Below are positions 22,794-31,422 of a stretch of DNA of 64,000 bases, piece by piece (positions within the stretch are counted from its first letter, which is position 1; every line of letters starts with the position of its first letter). A program made the translations under genes and the position numbers. The stretch is from positions 31,936,432-32,000,431 of the forward strand of contig CM064417.1 of NCBI GenBank assembly GCA_032690845.1, in the 5' to 3' direction. The stretch comes from Eleusine coracana subsp. coracana (taxonomy: Eukaryota; Streptophyta; Magnoliopsida; Poales; Poaceae). The notes beneath the pieces were generated by a model that ran no database searches, was not told the origin of the DNA, and saw only the letters and a list, made by a program, of their open reading frames with translations.

Positions 22794-24324
22794 TGTTGAC
22801 GGCTGTTAAGTACCATTTTTAACCGTCAACTATACTCAAATAAAGGAGAATTTGGCATTTCATACACGCATGCTTTAGCACAATAATATAGTTCCACTTG
22901 TACTTGGAGAACTTTGTGCATGCAGGAGGAAATGTGAAGGAAACACCTCAAAAGGCAAGAAAACACACTTTCGACCAATCAGAGAGTGCCACATGGACGT
23001 CACACGGATTGAAGGGCCCATTTTCAGCACTTAACCGACGTAACTCCCTGCAATACCGCGCAAACCAACATCAGGGCCCATAGGACAGCCACCTGGAGAA
23101 AGCACAGGCCAGGAGGGGCCACCCCCAGGTCGGCCGACCCGGCCGGGCGCCCTCTCCGCCTGGGCTTCCACGTGTTGGCTCCTCCGCGACTCCTGATGAC
23201 GGTTTGAGATGCCTTCCGTGGCGGTTACGCTCCCTTGCCGACCTATTGAGGTTATAAATAGGAGGGTGTGCCTTCACACTCAACACACACCACAAGAAGC
23301 ATTTCTCTCTTGCTAGTAGTAGTTCTTGGAGTTTTAGTGGAGTTAGGCTGAGTCTAGAGCTCTCTAGTCCCAAGTCTTCACTTGGAATTGGTATGGCTCT
23401 TGTATCTTTTCCCTTTTGTAAGACTTTGCTCTTATCAATATATTTATATTTTCTATATAGTTGTGCTTGGGTCATGAGTTTCTTGTTTGATATTGTGATC
23501 CATATATGTGATAGTATAGTCTACTTGTGTGATAGTAGTTTATATTTATTATACTACTATTGTCATGCTAGTTATATACCGTCACTATAGTCTAGTTTAT
23601 ATGTTATAGTCTCTATGCTTAGTTTTAGCTGATAAAGTATAGCATGGGTTTGGTGATCGTATTCGTACGGTAGCTCTGCCTCGTTAATAGTAATCGCGGA
23701 GGGGCAGAGTGCTCTTTGGTCATGCAAGTATGGTATTTGGGTGACTGATTTGCATCAATTATTCGTTAGTCTACTGGTTCGTTGAGGTAGGCGGCAGGTG
23801 GTGACAGCCCTGTCCGTCCTTTGAAATCCTCCCCGCTAGGCTAGTGCGTAGGCTCTTGGCGGAAGTCGCCTGTGGATGCAGGGGTAAGTCCGTGCCTGAA
23901 GTGCTATACTATTGACTGCTGAACCTGAGTGTGGGTCTGTATGTATTCTACTTAGGCTATGCAACTGTATAGGAATGTATAGTAGGAGTAGCTTAGCCTA
24001 GTCTTTCCTCCACTAGACTTTATTTATTTAGTAGGAATCTTCTGTGTGTGTCACACTACCCGGTTATTATCATGTACCCGCCTGTCTTGGTTAGATATCC
24101 TTGCTAATTGTTAACATGATCTTATATGTTAGTAACGCTTCTTGATCATAACCTTCCTTTGGGATAAACAAATACGATACCCTGAATACTTCCGGGTGAA
24201 ATGCTACAGCGGTATTCTCCGTGCGCTTGCGGATTTTACCTACTTGACTCTGGGACATATTAGTGAACCGTTTCTGGCCCCGTGCCGGGAATGATTTATT
24301 AATATGGCTTAGCAAAAGTCAACA
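22794..24324 (+). repeat. Athila-like 5' LTR (1531 bp)
   Basis: It begins TGTTGACGGCTG and ends AGCAAAAGTCAACA. A TATA box TATAAATA is at 23253-23260. It matches the 3' LTR at 29041 except for about five substitutions and a 43 bp segment (about 23131-23173) absent there. That segment contains GGTCGGCCGACC palindromes. Confidence 0.95.
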
Positions 24325-24332
24325 AGCATTTC

Positions 24333-24349
24333 TGGCGCCGTTGCCGGGG
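24333..24349 (+). other. Athila-like primer-binding site (Asp-tRNA type)
   Basis: TGGCGCCGTTGCCGGGG, eight bases after the LTR. It is complementary to the 3' end of plant tRNA-Asp, the usual primer of Athila elements. Confidence 0.85.
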
Positions 24350-24470
24350 AAGGCGTATGATTCAAGAAAAATTACTAATGTATATAGTAGTGTTGCAATT
24401 ATTAAGGCTATCTCCTAGGCAGGCTAACCTTGCTTTGTTTTCTGCATTTTGTATGAAAACAGGGTAGTGT

Positions 24471-25250
24471 ATGACTGGTTTCGACTTGCCGACAAACTTC
24501 ACTGAAGATCCTGAGTCACTCCTGAGAAGGACGCGAGCTAGGCTCACCCCTCCTCGTAAGGAGACTCGGCTAATCGAACCTGTCATTCCCGCACCATCAA
24601 GCTCTGAGCAAATGGCCGACAAGACCCTCCGCGAGTTCTCCGCTCCCTCCGCTGCCAACATCCCTACGGGACCAGCTGGAATTGTGGGAGATGCGAACTT
24701 CGAGATCAAGACCGGTCTCATCACCATGGTGCAGGCTAGCCCATTCTGTGAGAAAGCCAATGAGGACGCTAGTGCTCATCTCCAGCAATTCCTGGAGATT
24801 TGCAACACGTTCAAAATGAAGGACGTCACCCCCGATGTTGTTCGCCTTCGACTGTTCCCGTTCTCTCTCCTTGGGAGAGCGAGACAGTGGTTCTACGCAA
24901 ACCCTGAAGCTGTGAACACTTGGGAGAAGTGTTCAGCTGCGTTCCTTGCAAAGTTCTTCCCGCTGGGCAAGACCAATGCCCTCCGCGGAAGGATCTCAAG
25001 CTTCCAGCAGGAGTCGAAGGAGTCGATTCCTGAGGCATGGGAGAGGCTCCAGGAGTACATCCTGGCATGTCCCCACCACGGGATGGATGATTGGCTGATC
25101 ATCCAGAACTTCTACAACGGGCTTACTCCGTCGGCCCGCGACCACCTCGACGCTGCTGCTGGTGGAGCCTTCTTCTCGCTCACTGTAAGCAACAGCCTTC
25201 GAAGTCCACAAGGCAGCAACCTCCGAGGTCTGCAAAGAGACAGGCTGTGA
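24471..25250 (+). CDS. Gag of Athila-like element, pol deleted
   Basis: The frame is open for 259 codons from ATG 24471. After a basic, proline-rich start it has the Gag capsid domain at about residues 70-235: ASAHLQQFLEICNTF, LRLFPFSLLGRARQWFYA, CSAAFLAKFFPLGKT, IPEAWERLQEYI and IIQNFYNGL. It is highly similar in style to grass Athila Gag. After GGAFFSLTV the frame enters unrelated codons. In the next frame a Lys/Pro-rich tail continues to 25384 (PPKPEKPPTATKTKKVW). I infer that a large deletion removed the rest of Gag, the protease, RT, RNase H and integrase and joined this point to the tail of pol. No knuckle remains. The start was chosen as the first ATG after the leader. Confidence 0.85.
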   Translation: MTGFDLPTNFTEDPESLLRRTRARLTPPRKETRLIEPVIPAPSSSEQMADKTLREFSAPSAANIPTGPAGIVGDANFEIKTGLITMVQASPFCEKANEDASAHLQQFLEICNTFKMKDVTPDVVRLRLFPFSLLGRARQWFYANPEAVNTWEKCSAAFLAKFFPLGKTNALRGRISSFQQESKESIPEAWERLQEYILACPHHGMDDWLIIQNFYNGLTPSARDHLDAAAGGAFFSLTVSNSLRSPQGSNLRGLQRDRL

Positions 25251-25421
25251 AGCCTGCAAAACCGCAGCCTCCGAAGCCTGAGAAGCCACCGACCGCAACA
25301 AAGACCAAGAAGGTGTGGCGAGTGAAACAAGAAGCATCATCCGTGTCTTCATCTCCGGGACCGGACAACGCTTCATCGAGCTGAACGCCGGAGAAAAGTC
25401 CCGCTCGTCGGACTTTAAAAG

Positions 25422-26133
25422 GTGAGTCCTCGCCGGGAGGTTAAACCGGTAGTTATCCATATTTGTTCTTTTAATTGCATATTTGCTTTCCACCACATTT
25501 TGATTTTTCCCGACCACTGCATTTCTGCATTTTTGAATTTTTCCAGCCACCTTGGAATTTTTCAAAACTCATTTGCATTTTTGAAAATTTAGAAAATAGG
25601 TTTTTGGGCTTTCCATTTTGAAAAAGATATTTTGTCGAGCTTTTTGAGCAAAAAGGCAGCAGGGGACAAATCCCCTAGCCGTTGGGGAACACATAGGAAA
25701 AAGGGGGCTGCCAGGAGGCCCACCTGCCAGGTCGGCCGACCTGGTGGGGTCGGCCGACCCCCTGGCCCCACCTTTTCCTGTGCTCCTTTCTCCCAACGGC
25801 TATATGGCCGTTGCTCTGTCCCTTTCTAACAGCCATCTTGCTTCCTTGGCTATAAACCGCCCAGGAGGAGGAGTTTCACCACTCCAAGCTCATCCTTCAC
25901 TCCCCTCCTTTGCTCACTTGTTGCTCTCCCAAAATTTCGTGTTCTTCAACGTTACTACAGCCCCAAAAACCCAAAAAAAAAAATATTTCCCCTCTGTTTT
26001 AGTGCATTTGCAAGTTGTTGTGAGAAGAAAACCAATTTCGGAGAAGCTCGGGTTTGTCATTTTCACTAACGCTCACCCGAACACTTGTTCGATCTTGTTT
26101 TTGTTCTTGTCTTGTGTTTGTTCTTGTGTGCAG
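25422..26133 (+). other. Probable intron upstream of the second ORF
   Basis: AAAAG|GTGAGT at 25421/25422 is a strong donor. A T-rich tract followed by TGTGTGCAG ending at 26133 is a strong acceptor, two bases before the ATG of ORF2. Athila-group elements are thought to express their post-pol ORF from a spliced RNA. The segment also has two GTCGGCCGAC palindromes, at 25731-25740 and 25749-25758. Confidence 0.6.
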
Positions 26134-26135
26134 CC

Positions 26136-27626
26136 ATGTTCAACCGAATGAAGCAAGTCGCCGGAATCAAGCGGAGAAAAAGCACTCGTGCAAGCACGAG
26201 TCAAGCATCCTCCGTCGAGCTCACACCAAGTCCGGGGCATGGTGACCCCGAAGCTGAAATTCCGGAGGAAAGGCCGGCCTTGCTCATCACCGAGGAGCAT
26301 CTCGACATCAAAGACGACCGCGAGGGCCAAGCCATCGCGCTCATGAGAGAACGGCCATTCGCCCACACCCGACGCTTCGATCCGGACTTCCTCGAGAAAA
26401 TAGGTATGAGAGAAGAATTTGCCTCTATTTTTCGCACTATGGGTTGGCTAAATTTCGTAGAAGTAGATGAGCCGGGTTCTCGTTTGCTTACTATGCAGTT
26501 TTTATGCACCCTTAGAAAGTATGATGAAGGCATTTCTTTTCGCTTGTTTGGGCAAAAGTGTTTGGTCACATGGGGTGATCTTCATGCTATGCTAGGTCTA
26601 AATCCTAAATGTAGGCTAGACTTAGATAAAGCGCTAAAGGGGTTCCATAAAGAAAGTTTTTGGAAAAAGATTTCCGGAAACGAGTGGGGTCCCAAGCCTA
26701 GAACAAGTGCCATCCATAATCCTACACTTAGATTTAGGCATGTGTGGTTGGCTATGACCTTGTTTCCTCGAGGTGACATTAGGGTTGTCCGGCAAGATGA
26801 ATTGAAAATACTTTATGCCATGGTTAAGAAAATTAGGGTGTCACCCGCGGAATGCATGATTGATCAATGGTTAGACAATATAAAGTTGACAGGACCAATT
26901 GAGTGCACCTCTTTAGTTACTCGCATTGCGCAGAAGTGTGGTCTGCTTGAGAATGTTCATGTTGAATATTTGACGGTAGATAGAGAATTTCTAGGCGAGG
27001 ACTATTTTGTGCAAGGACATACTTTGAAACATGGTCCAAATAATACCTTGATCTATCACTTTCCCGGGTATACAAATGAATTCCCGTTACCTAACCCGGG
27101 TCTTCGTTTGTATCACTGTCGGGCACTAACCCTCCCACTTGAGCCAGTGGGAGAAGTTCGCAGGCATAGTGTTTCAGGGCGACCGACACGTTCCCGTAGG
27201 CATATGGAGCCTACACCGGAGTTTCACACTCCGACCGGAGATCCGGTATGGGAGCAGCCCCCGCCACAAGACGAGGCGGGTGCATCAACATGGCAGGCCG
27301 GAGCATGGAAATCTCAGTACGATTACCCCATGCAGACATCATCAAGTTCAAGCGGACCGCCATCCTTTGCCACTCGGTCATTCTCATCCCGTGGGTTCCG
27401 TGAACTCAACTATGGGATGGCCGAGTTGACAAGGAGGGTGAATGACATTGATTTGCGCACCGAGAGCATGCAGCAAACTCTCACGCAACATGTCACCGAC
27501 ACCCAGCAATGGCAGAATTTCAGCGACAACCAATTCCGCCAGCTGAACGCGATGATGGCTCAGAATCAGAACAATTGGGATGCCTTCTTCCGCTCCCAAG
27601 GCTACGACCCGAACCAGCAGATATGA
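26136..27626 (+). CDS. Athila-type ORF2 (ATHILA family protein in env position), intact
   Basis: Open for 496 codons from ATG 26136, the first ATG after the acceptor. The N-terminus is Lys/Arg-rich (MKQVAGIKRRK). Residues about 85-330 carry the globular core typical of the plant ATHILA ORF family (Pfam PF03078 from memory): DPDFLEKIGMREEF, LTMQFLCTL, FRLFGQKCLVTWGDLHAMLG, VWLAMTLFPRGD, ILYAMVKKI. The C-terminal third is Pro/Ser/Gln-rich and ends with a short heptad-like stretch (LTRRVNDIDLRTESMQQTL). No signal peptide is seen and I see no convincing membrane span, so an envelope role is not supported. Its function is unknown. Its full openness contrasts with the loss of pol. Confidence 0.8.
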   Translation: MFNRMKQVAGIKRRKSTRASTSQASSVELTPSPGHGDPEAEIPEERPALLITEEHLDIKDDREGQAIALMRERPFAHTRRFDPDFLEKIGMREEFASIFRTMGWLNFVEVDEPGSRLLTMQFLCTLRKYDEGISFRLFGQKCLVTWGDLHAMLGLNPKCRLDLDKALKGFHKESFWKKISGNEWGPKPRTSAIHNPTLRFRHVWLAMTLFPRGDIRVVRQDELKILYAMVKKIRVSPAECMIDQWLDNIKLTGPIECTSLVTRIAQKCGLLENVHVEYLTVDREFLGEDYFVQGHTLKHGPNNTLIYHFPGYTNEFPLPNPGLRLYHCRALTLPLEPVGEVRRHSVSGRPTRSRRHMEPTPEFHTPTGDPVWEQPPPQDEAGASTWQAGAWKSQYDYPMQTSSSSSGPPSFATRSFSSRGFRELNYGMAELTRRVNDIDLRTESMQQTLTQHVTDTQQWQNFSDNQFRQLNAMMAQNQNNWDAFFRSQGYDPNQQI

Positions 27627-29025
27627 GCAAGAACAAGCTTGGGGGAGGACCCCCCCTTCTCACGGTAACTTGTATCTTTCCCCTTCCCTTTATTTCTTGC
27701 ATTTGCTAAATCTGAAAATCCATAAAAATTTGCAAAACATAAAAAGAACAAAAATATTTCCCTTTTTCATGCGCGGTATGAATGTGTATAATTTTTCTAT
27801 GTTGAGATGACGAATAGCTGCTCTGTCCTTTATTCCTCTCTAATGCTAGTTTACAACTTAGTACTCTCTCAAGAGTTAGGTTTGTTGGTAAATCTTGCCT
27901 TGAACTTGAATCTTGTGGGTAGCATATGCATTCTCTAGTTCTAAGTTGTTGAGAGGTATGATATGATAGATAGGGCTGCTATGATCTTGCTCAACGTAAA
28001 GCTTGAATTCCGGAGTTTTATTTTTCAAAATGACAAATTGATAAGTTCCTCAATGATGAAATTCCCACCATAGCCATATGTAGTGTTTACATTTGAAAAC
28101 CTTTACACATATGCTGCTTGTTTCACATTGAGCTTAGTCAAAATTGTTGTGACCCTAGTAGAACTCTTTTCATGCTTTCTTGATCAAGATCATATACACA
28201 CATCCACCGCCATGAGCTATCCTTCTAAATCAAGAAGATAGCATCCACCATATCCACCATATCCACCGTGAGCTATTCTTCTACACCGGAAGAAAGCCAC
28301 TATCCATCCATCCATCCAAACAAGCACTCCATATATCCATTACAAAATTCCTCTCTCAAAGTATTCATTGCAAACTAGGACTATGGCTATGCAAAAAGAA
28401 AAGAAAAGAAAAAAAAATGCTCAAAAAAGAGGGCAAGCAAAAGATAGCCATAACCTAGAAACTCCAAAAGAGAGAAGGAAAATTCAAAAAGGAGTTATTT
28501 CTTCCCATCCACCATTCCTCCGTTCTCCCACACACTTGCACATCTTGATCAAGATTGTTTGAATTGATGTTTTTCTTGGATCCGGTCTTTTGACATAGCA
28601 ATATTATGTGAACATGAGGGCCTCATATATCCCTACCTTGAGCTCCACATAAAGCCTTATTTAGAAGTAGGTGATTATAGGCAACACTTTGCCTTGGTGA
28701 GGAATCATACACATATTGAGTGATCCGAGAGAATCATTTGAGGAACTTGGTTTTTATTTTCAAAATCTTTTGAAAATCTCCGGAATAACATAGCGGAATC
28801 TAGAGCAAGTGATTGGTGCCCTGCAATTGTTCTATCTCTCAACCGCCCAAGACAATGAGGTGTAAAAGCCCCATGGATCGAGGTAAATGGGTAAGTTATG
28901 TGCCAACATATTTAATTCTAGGAAGAGTACTTTGTTGTGCGCATAGTATTATTGAGGAGTAGAACATTGTAGCAACTCCTGATCAACAACTTAAGTTTAT
29001 CTTTGCTTCGGGACGAGCAAAGGGT
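27627..29025 (+). other. Athila-like 3' non-coding region
   Basis: About 1.4 kb without a supported gene. It starts with AAGCTTGGGGGAGGA at 27635-27649, a copy of the polypurine tract. It also has a short CATCCACCATAT tandem run (about 28240-28270) and A/G-rich tracts near 28390-28430. Confidence 0.6.
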
Positions 29026-29040
29026 AAGCTTGGGGGAGTT
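29026..29040 (+). other. Athila-like polypurine tract
   Basis: AAGCTTGGGGGAGTT immediately before the 3' LTR. Confidence 0.8.
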
Positions 29041-30528
29041 TGTTGACGGCTGTTAAGTACCATTTTTAACCGTCAACTATACTCAAATAAAGGAGAATTT
29101 GGCATTTCATACACGCATGCTTTAGCACAATAATATAGTTCCACTTGTACTTGGAGAACTTTGTGCATGCAGGAGGAAATGTGAAGGAAACACCTCAAAA
29201 GGCAAGAAAACACACTTTCGACCAATCAGAGAGTGCCACATGGACGTCACACGGATTGAAGGGCCTATTTTCAGCACTTAACCGACGTAACTCCCTGCAA
29301 TACCGCGCAAACCAACGTCAGGGCCCACAGGACAGCCACCTGGAGAAAGCACAGGCCAGGAGGGGCCACCCCCAGGTGTTGGCTCCTCCGCGACTCCTGA
29401 TGACGGTTTGAGATGCCTTCCGTGGCGGTTACGCTCCCTTGCCGACCTATTGAGGCTATAAATAGGAGGGTGTGCCTTCACACTCAACACACACCACAAG
29501 AAGCATTTCTCTCTTGCTAGTAGTAGTTCTTGGAGTTTTAGTGGAGTTAGGCTGAGTCTAGAGCTCTCTAGTCCCAAGTCTTCACTTGGAATTGGTATGG
29601 CTCTTGTATCTTTTCCCTTTTGTAAGACTTTGCTCTTATCAATATATTTATATTTTCTATATAGTTGTGCTTGGGTCATGAGTTTCTTGTTTGATATTGT
29701 GATCCATATATGTGATAGTATAGTCTACTTGTGTGATAGTAGTTTATATTTATTATACTACTATTGTCATGCTAGTTATATACCGTCACTATAGTCTAGT
29801 TTATATGTTATAGTCTCTATGCTTAGTTTTAGCTGATAAAGTATAGCATGGGTTTGGTGATCGTATTCGTACGGTAGCTCTGCCTCGTTAATAGTAATCG
29901 CGGAGGGGCAGAGTGCTCTTTGGTCATGCAAGTATGGTATTTGGGTGACTGATTTGCATCAATTATTCGTTAGTCTACTGGTTCGTTGAGGTAGGCGGCA
30001 GGTGGTGACAGCCCTGTCCGTCCTTTGAAATCCTCCCCGCTAGGCTAGTGCGTAGGCTCTTGGCGGAAGTCGCCTGTGGATGCAGGGGTAAGTCCGTGCC
30101 TGAAGTGCTATACTATTGACTGCTGAACCTGAGTGTGGGTCTGTATGTATTCTACTTAGGCTATGCAACTGTATAGGAATGTATAGTAGGAGTAGCTTAG
30201 CCTAGTCTTTCCTCCACTAGACTTTATTTATTTAGTAGGAATCTTCTGTGTGTGTCACACTACCCGGTTATTATCATGTACCCGCCTGTCTTGGTTAGAT
30301 ATCCTTGCTAATTGTTAACATGATCTTATATGTTAGTAACGCTTCTTGATCATAACCTTCCTTTGGGATAAACAAATACGATACCCTGAATACTTCCGGG
30401 TGAAATGCTACAGCGGTATTCTCCGTGCGCTTGCGGATTTTACCTACTTGACTCCGGGACATATTAGTGAACCGTTTCTGGCCCCGTGCCGGGAATGATT
30501 TATTAATATGGCTTAGCAAAAGTCAACA
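29041..30528 (+). repeat. Athila-like 3' LTR (1488 bp)
   Basis: Same termini as the 5' LTR. The TATA box TATAAATA is at 29457-29464, with one substitution just before it. It lacks the 43 bp palindromic segment. Confidence 0.95.
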
Positions 30529-30533
30529 ACGTC
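30529..30533 (+). other. Target site duplication of the Athila-like element, right
   Basis: ACGTC, identical to 22789-22793. A perfect duplication agrees with a recent, unrearranged insertion. Confidence 0.9.
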
Positions 30534-30995
30534 CTAGCCAAGGAGATATCTCTCAGCCCTGAAGACCCAACTAAGGTCACTTATGTAGGAGCTGACCTTG
30601 AGGAGAAATAGGAAATCACACTCACTCTTCTCCTCTAGGAAAATAGGGACATCTTTGCATGGCAGCCCTCTGACATGCCGGGAGTTCCTACGGAAAAGAT
30701 TGAGCATGAATTAAGGATGCCTCCTAGGGCTACACCCGTCAAGCAATGACTTAGGAGATTCGCTCAGGATCGCAAGCATGCCATGAAGAAGGAGATAGCT
30801 AGGATTTTAGCTGCTAATTTTATTAAGATTTGTACCATCCTAATTGGTTGGCTAATTCAGTCCTTGTACTGAAGAAGAATAAAGAGTGACGTATGTGCGT
30901 TGATTATACCAATTTGAATAATGTCCTAGTGCACCTTAACCTTGACAAATTCTCATTTTGTGCTTTTTTGACCGATTTCTCATATTTTGACATGG
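30534..30995 (+). pseudogene. Tat1 pol remnant, N-terminal part of reverse transcriptase
   Basis: Continues Tat1 pol after the insertion. Recognisable pieces are VGADLEEK, ENRDIFAWQPSDMPGV, IEHELRMPPRATPVKQ, DRKHAMKKEIARILAANFIK and, after frame changes, CVDYTNLN. Many stops are present. No catalytic RT motif, RNase H or integrase follows, so most of pol has been deleted in Tat1. Confidence 0.75.
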
Positions 30996-31422
30996 TCCTA
31001 TTCTTTTGGGTCTAACACTGAAACAACAAGGTCATGCAATTTTATCTGCACAACAGACTACCACTACACTAAACCCAGAGCCAAAGTGTGAGAGGTCATG
31101 TGTCGACTGGTCAACTCTGATTGTTACACAGTTATGAATTATGACCCCAAATATTAAGGCAGACCGATGCATCTTCTTTTTTAATCTCTGAATCTTTTAG
31201 TAGAAGGCATAAGTACGAACGCGCATAGATGCAGCAAAGTACTAACCGTTCTTCTAATGAGAGGCAAGAGATTGCTCTTTTGACTTTTCAGTTGACTTCC
31301 ACTTGTTTGGTGATTATTCAAATAACTAAGCAAGACAAAATATTTATATTCATAAGGAACACACTATTTCCACAAATAAGATACTACTAAAGTATTTTCT
31401 ATTACAGATTTAATTACAACTC
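30996..31422. other. Tat1 non-coding stretch after the pol remnant
   Basis: AT-rich, no gene seen. It probably includes the 3' untranslated end of the antisense ORF that follows. Confidence 0.4.

Noticed and set aside
26136..27626. Viral envelope glycoprotein
   Set aside because: The ORF is in the env position, but I see no signal peptide, convincing membrane span or cleavage site, and it resembles the plant ATHILA ORF family.
29145..29794. Small frames repeated at 22898-23590 and 29145-29794
   Set aside because: They are duplicated only because both LTRs of the Athila-like element contain them; there is no sign of coding.
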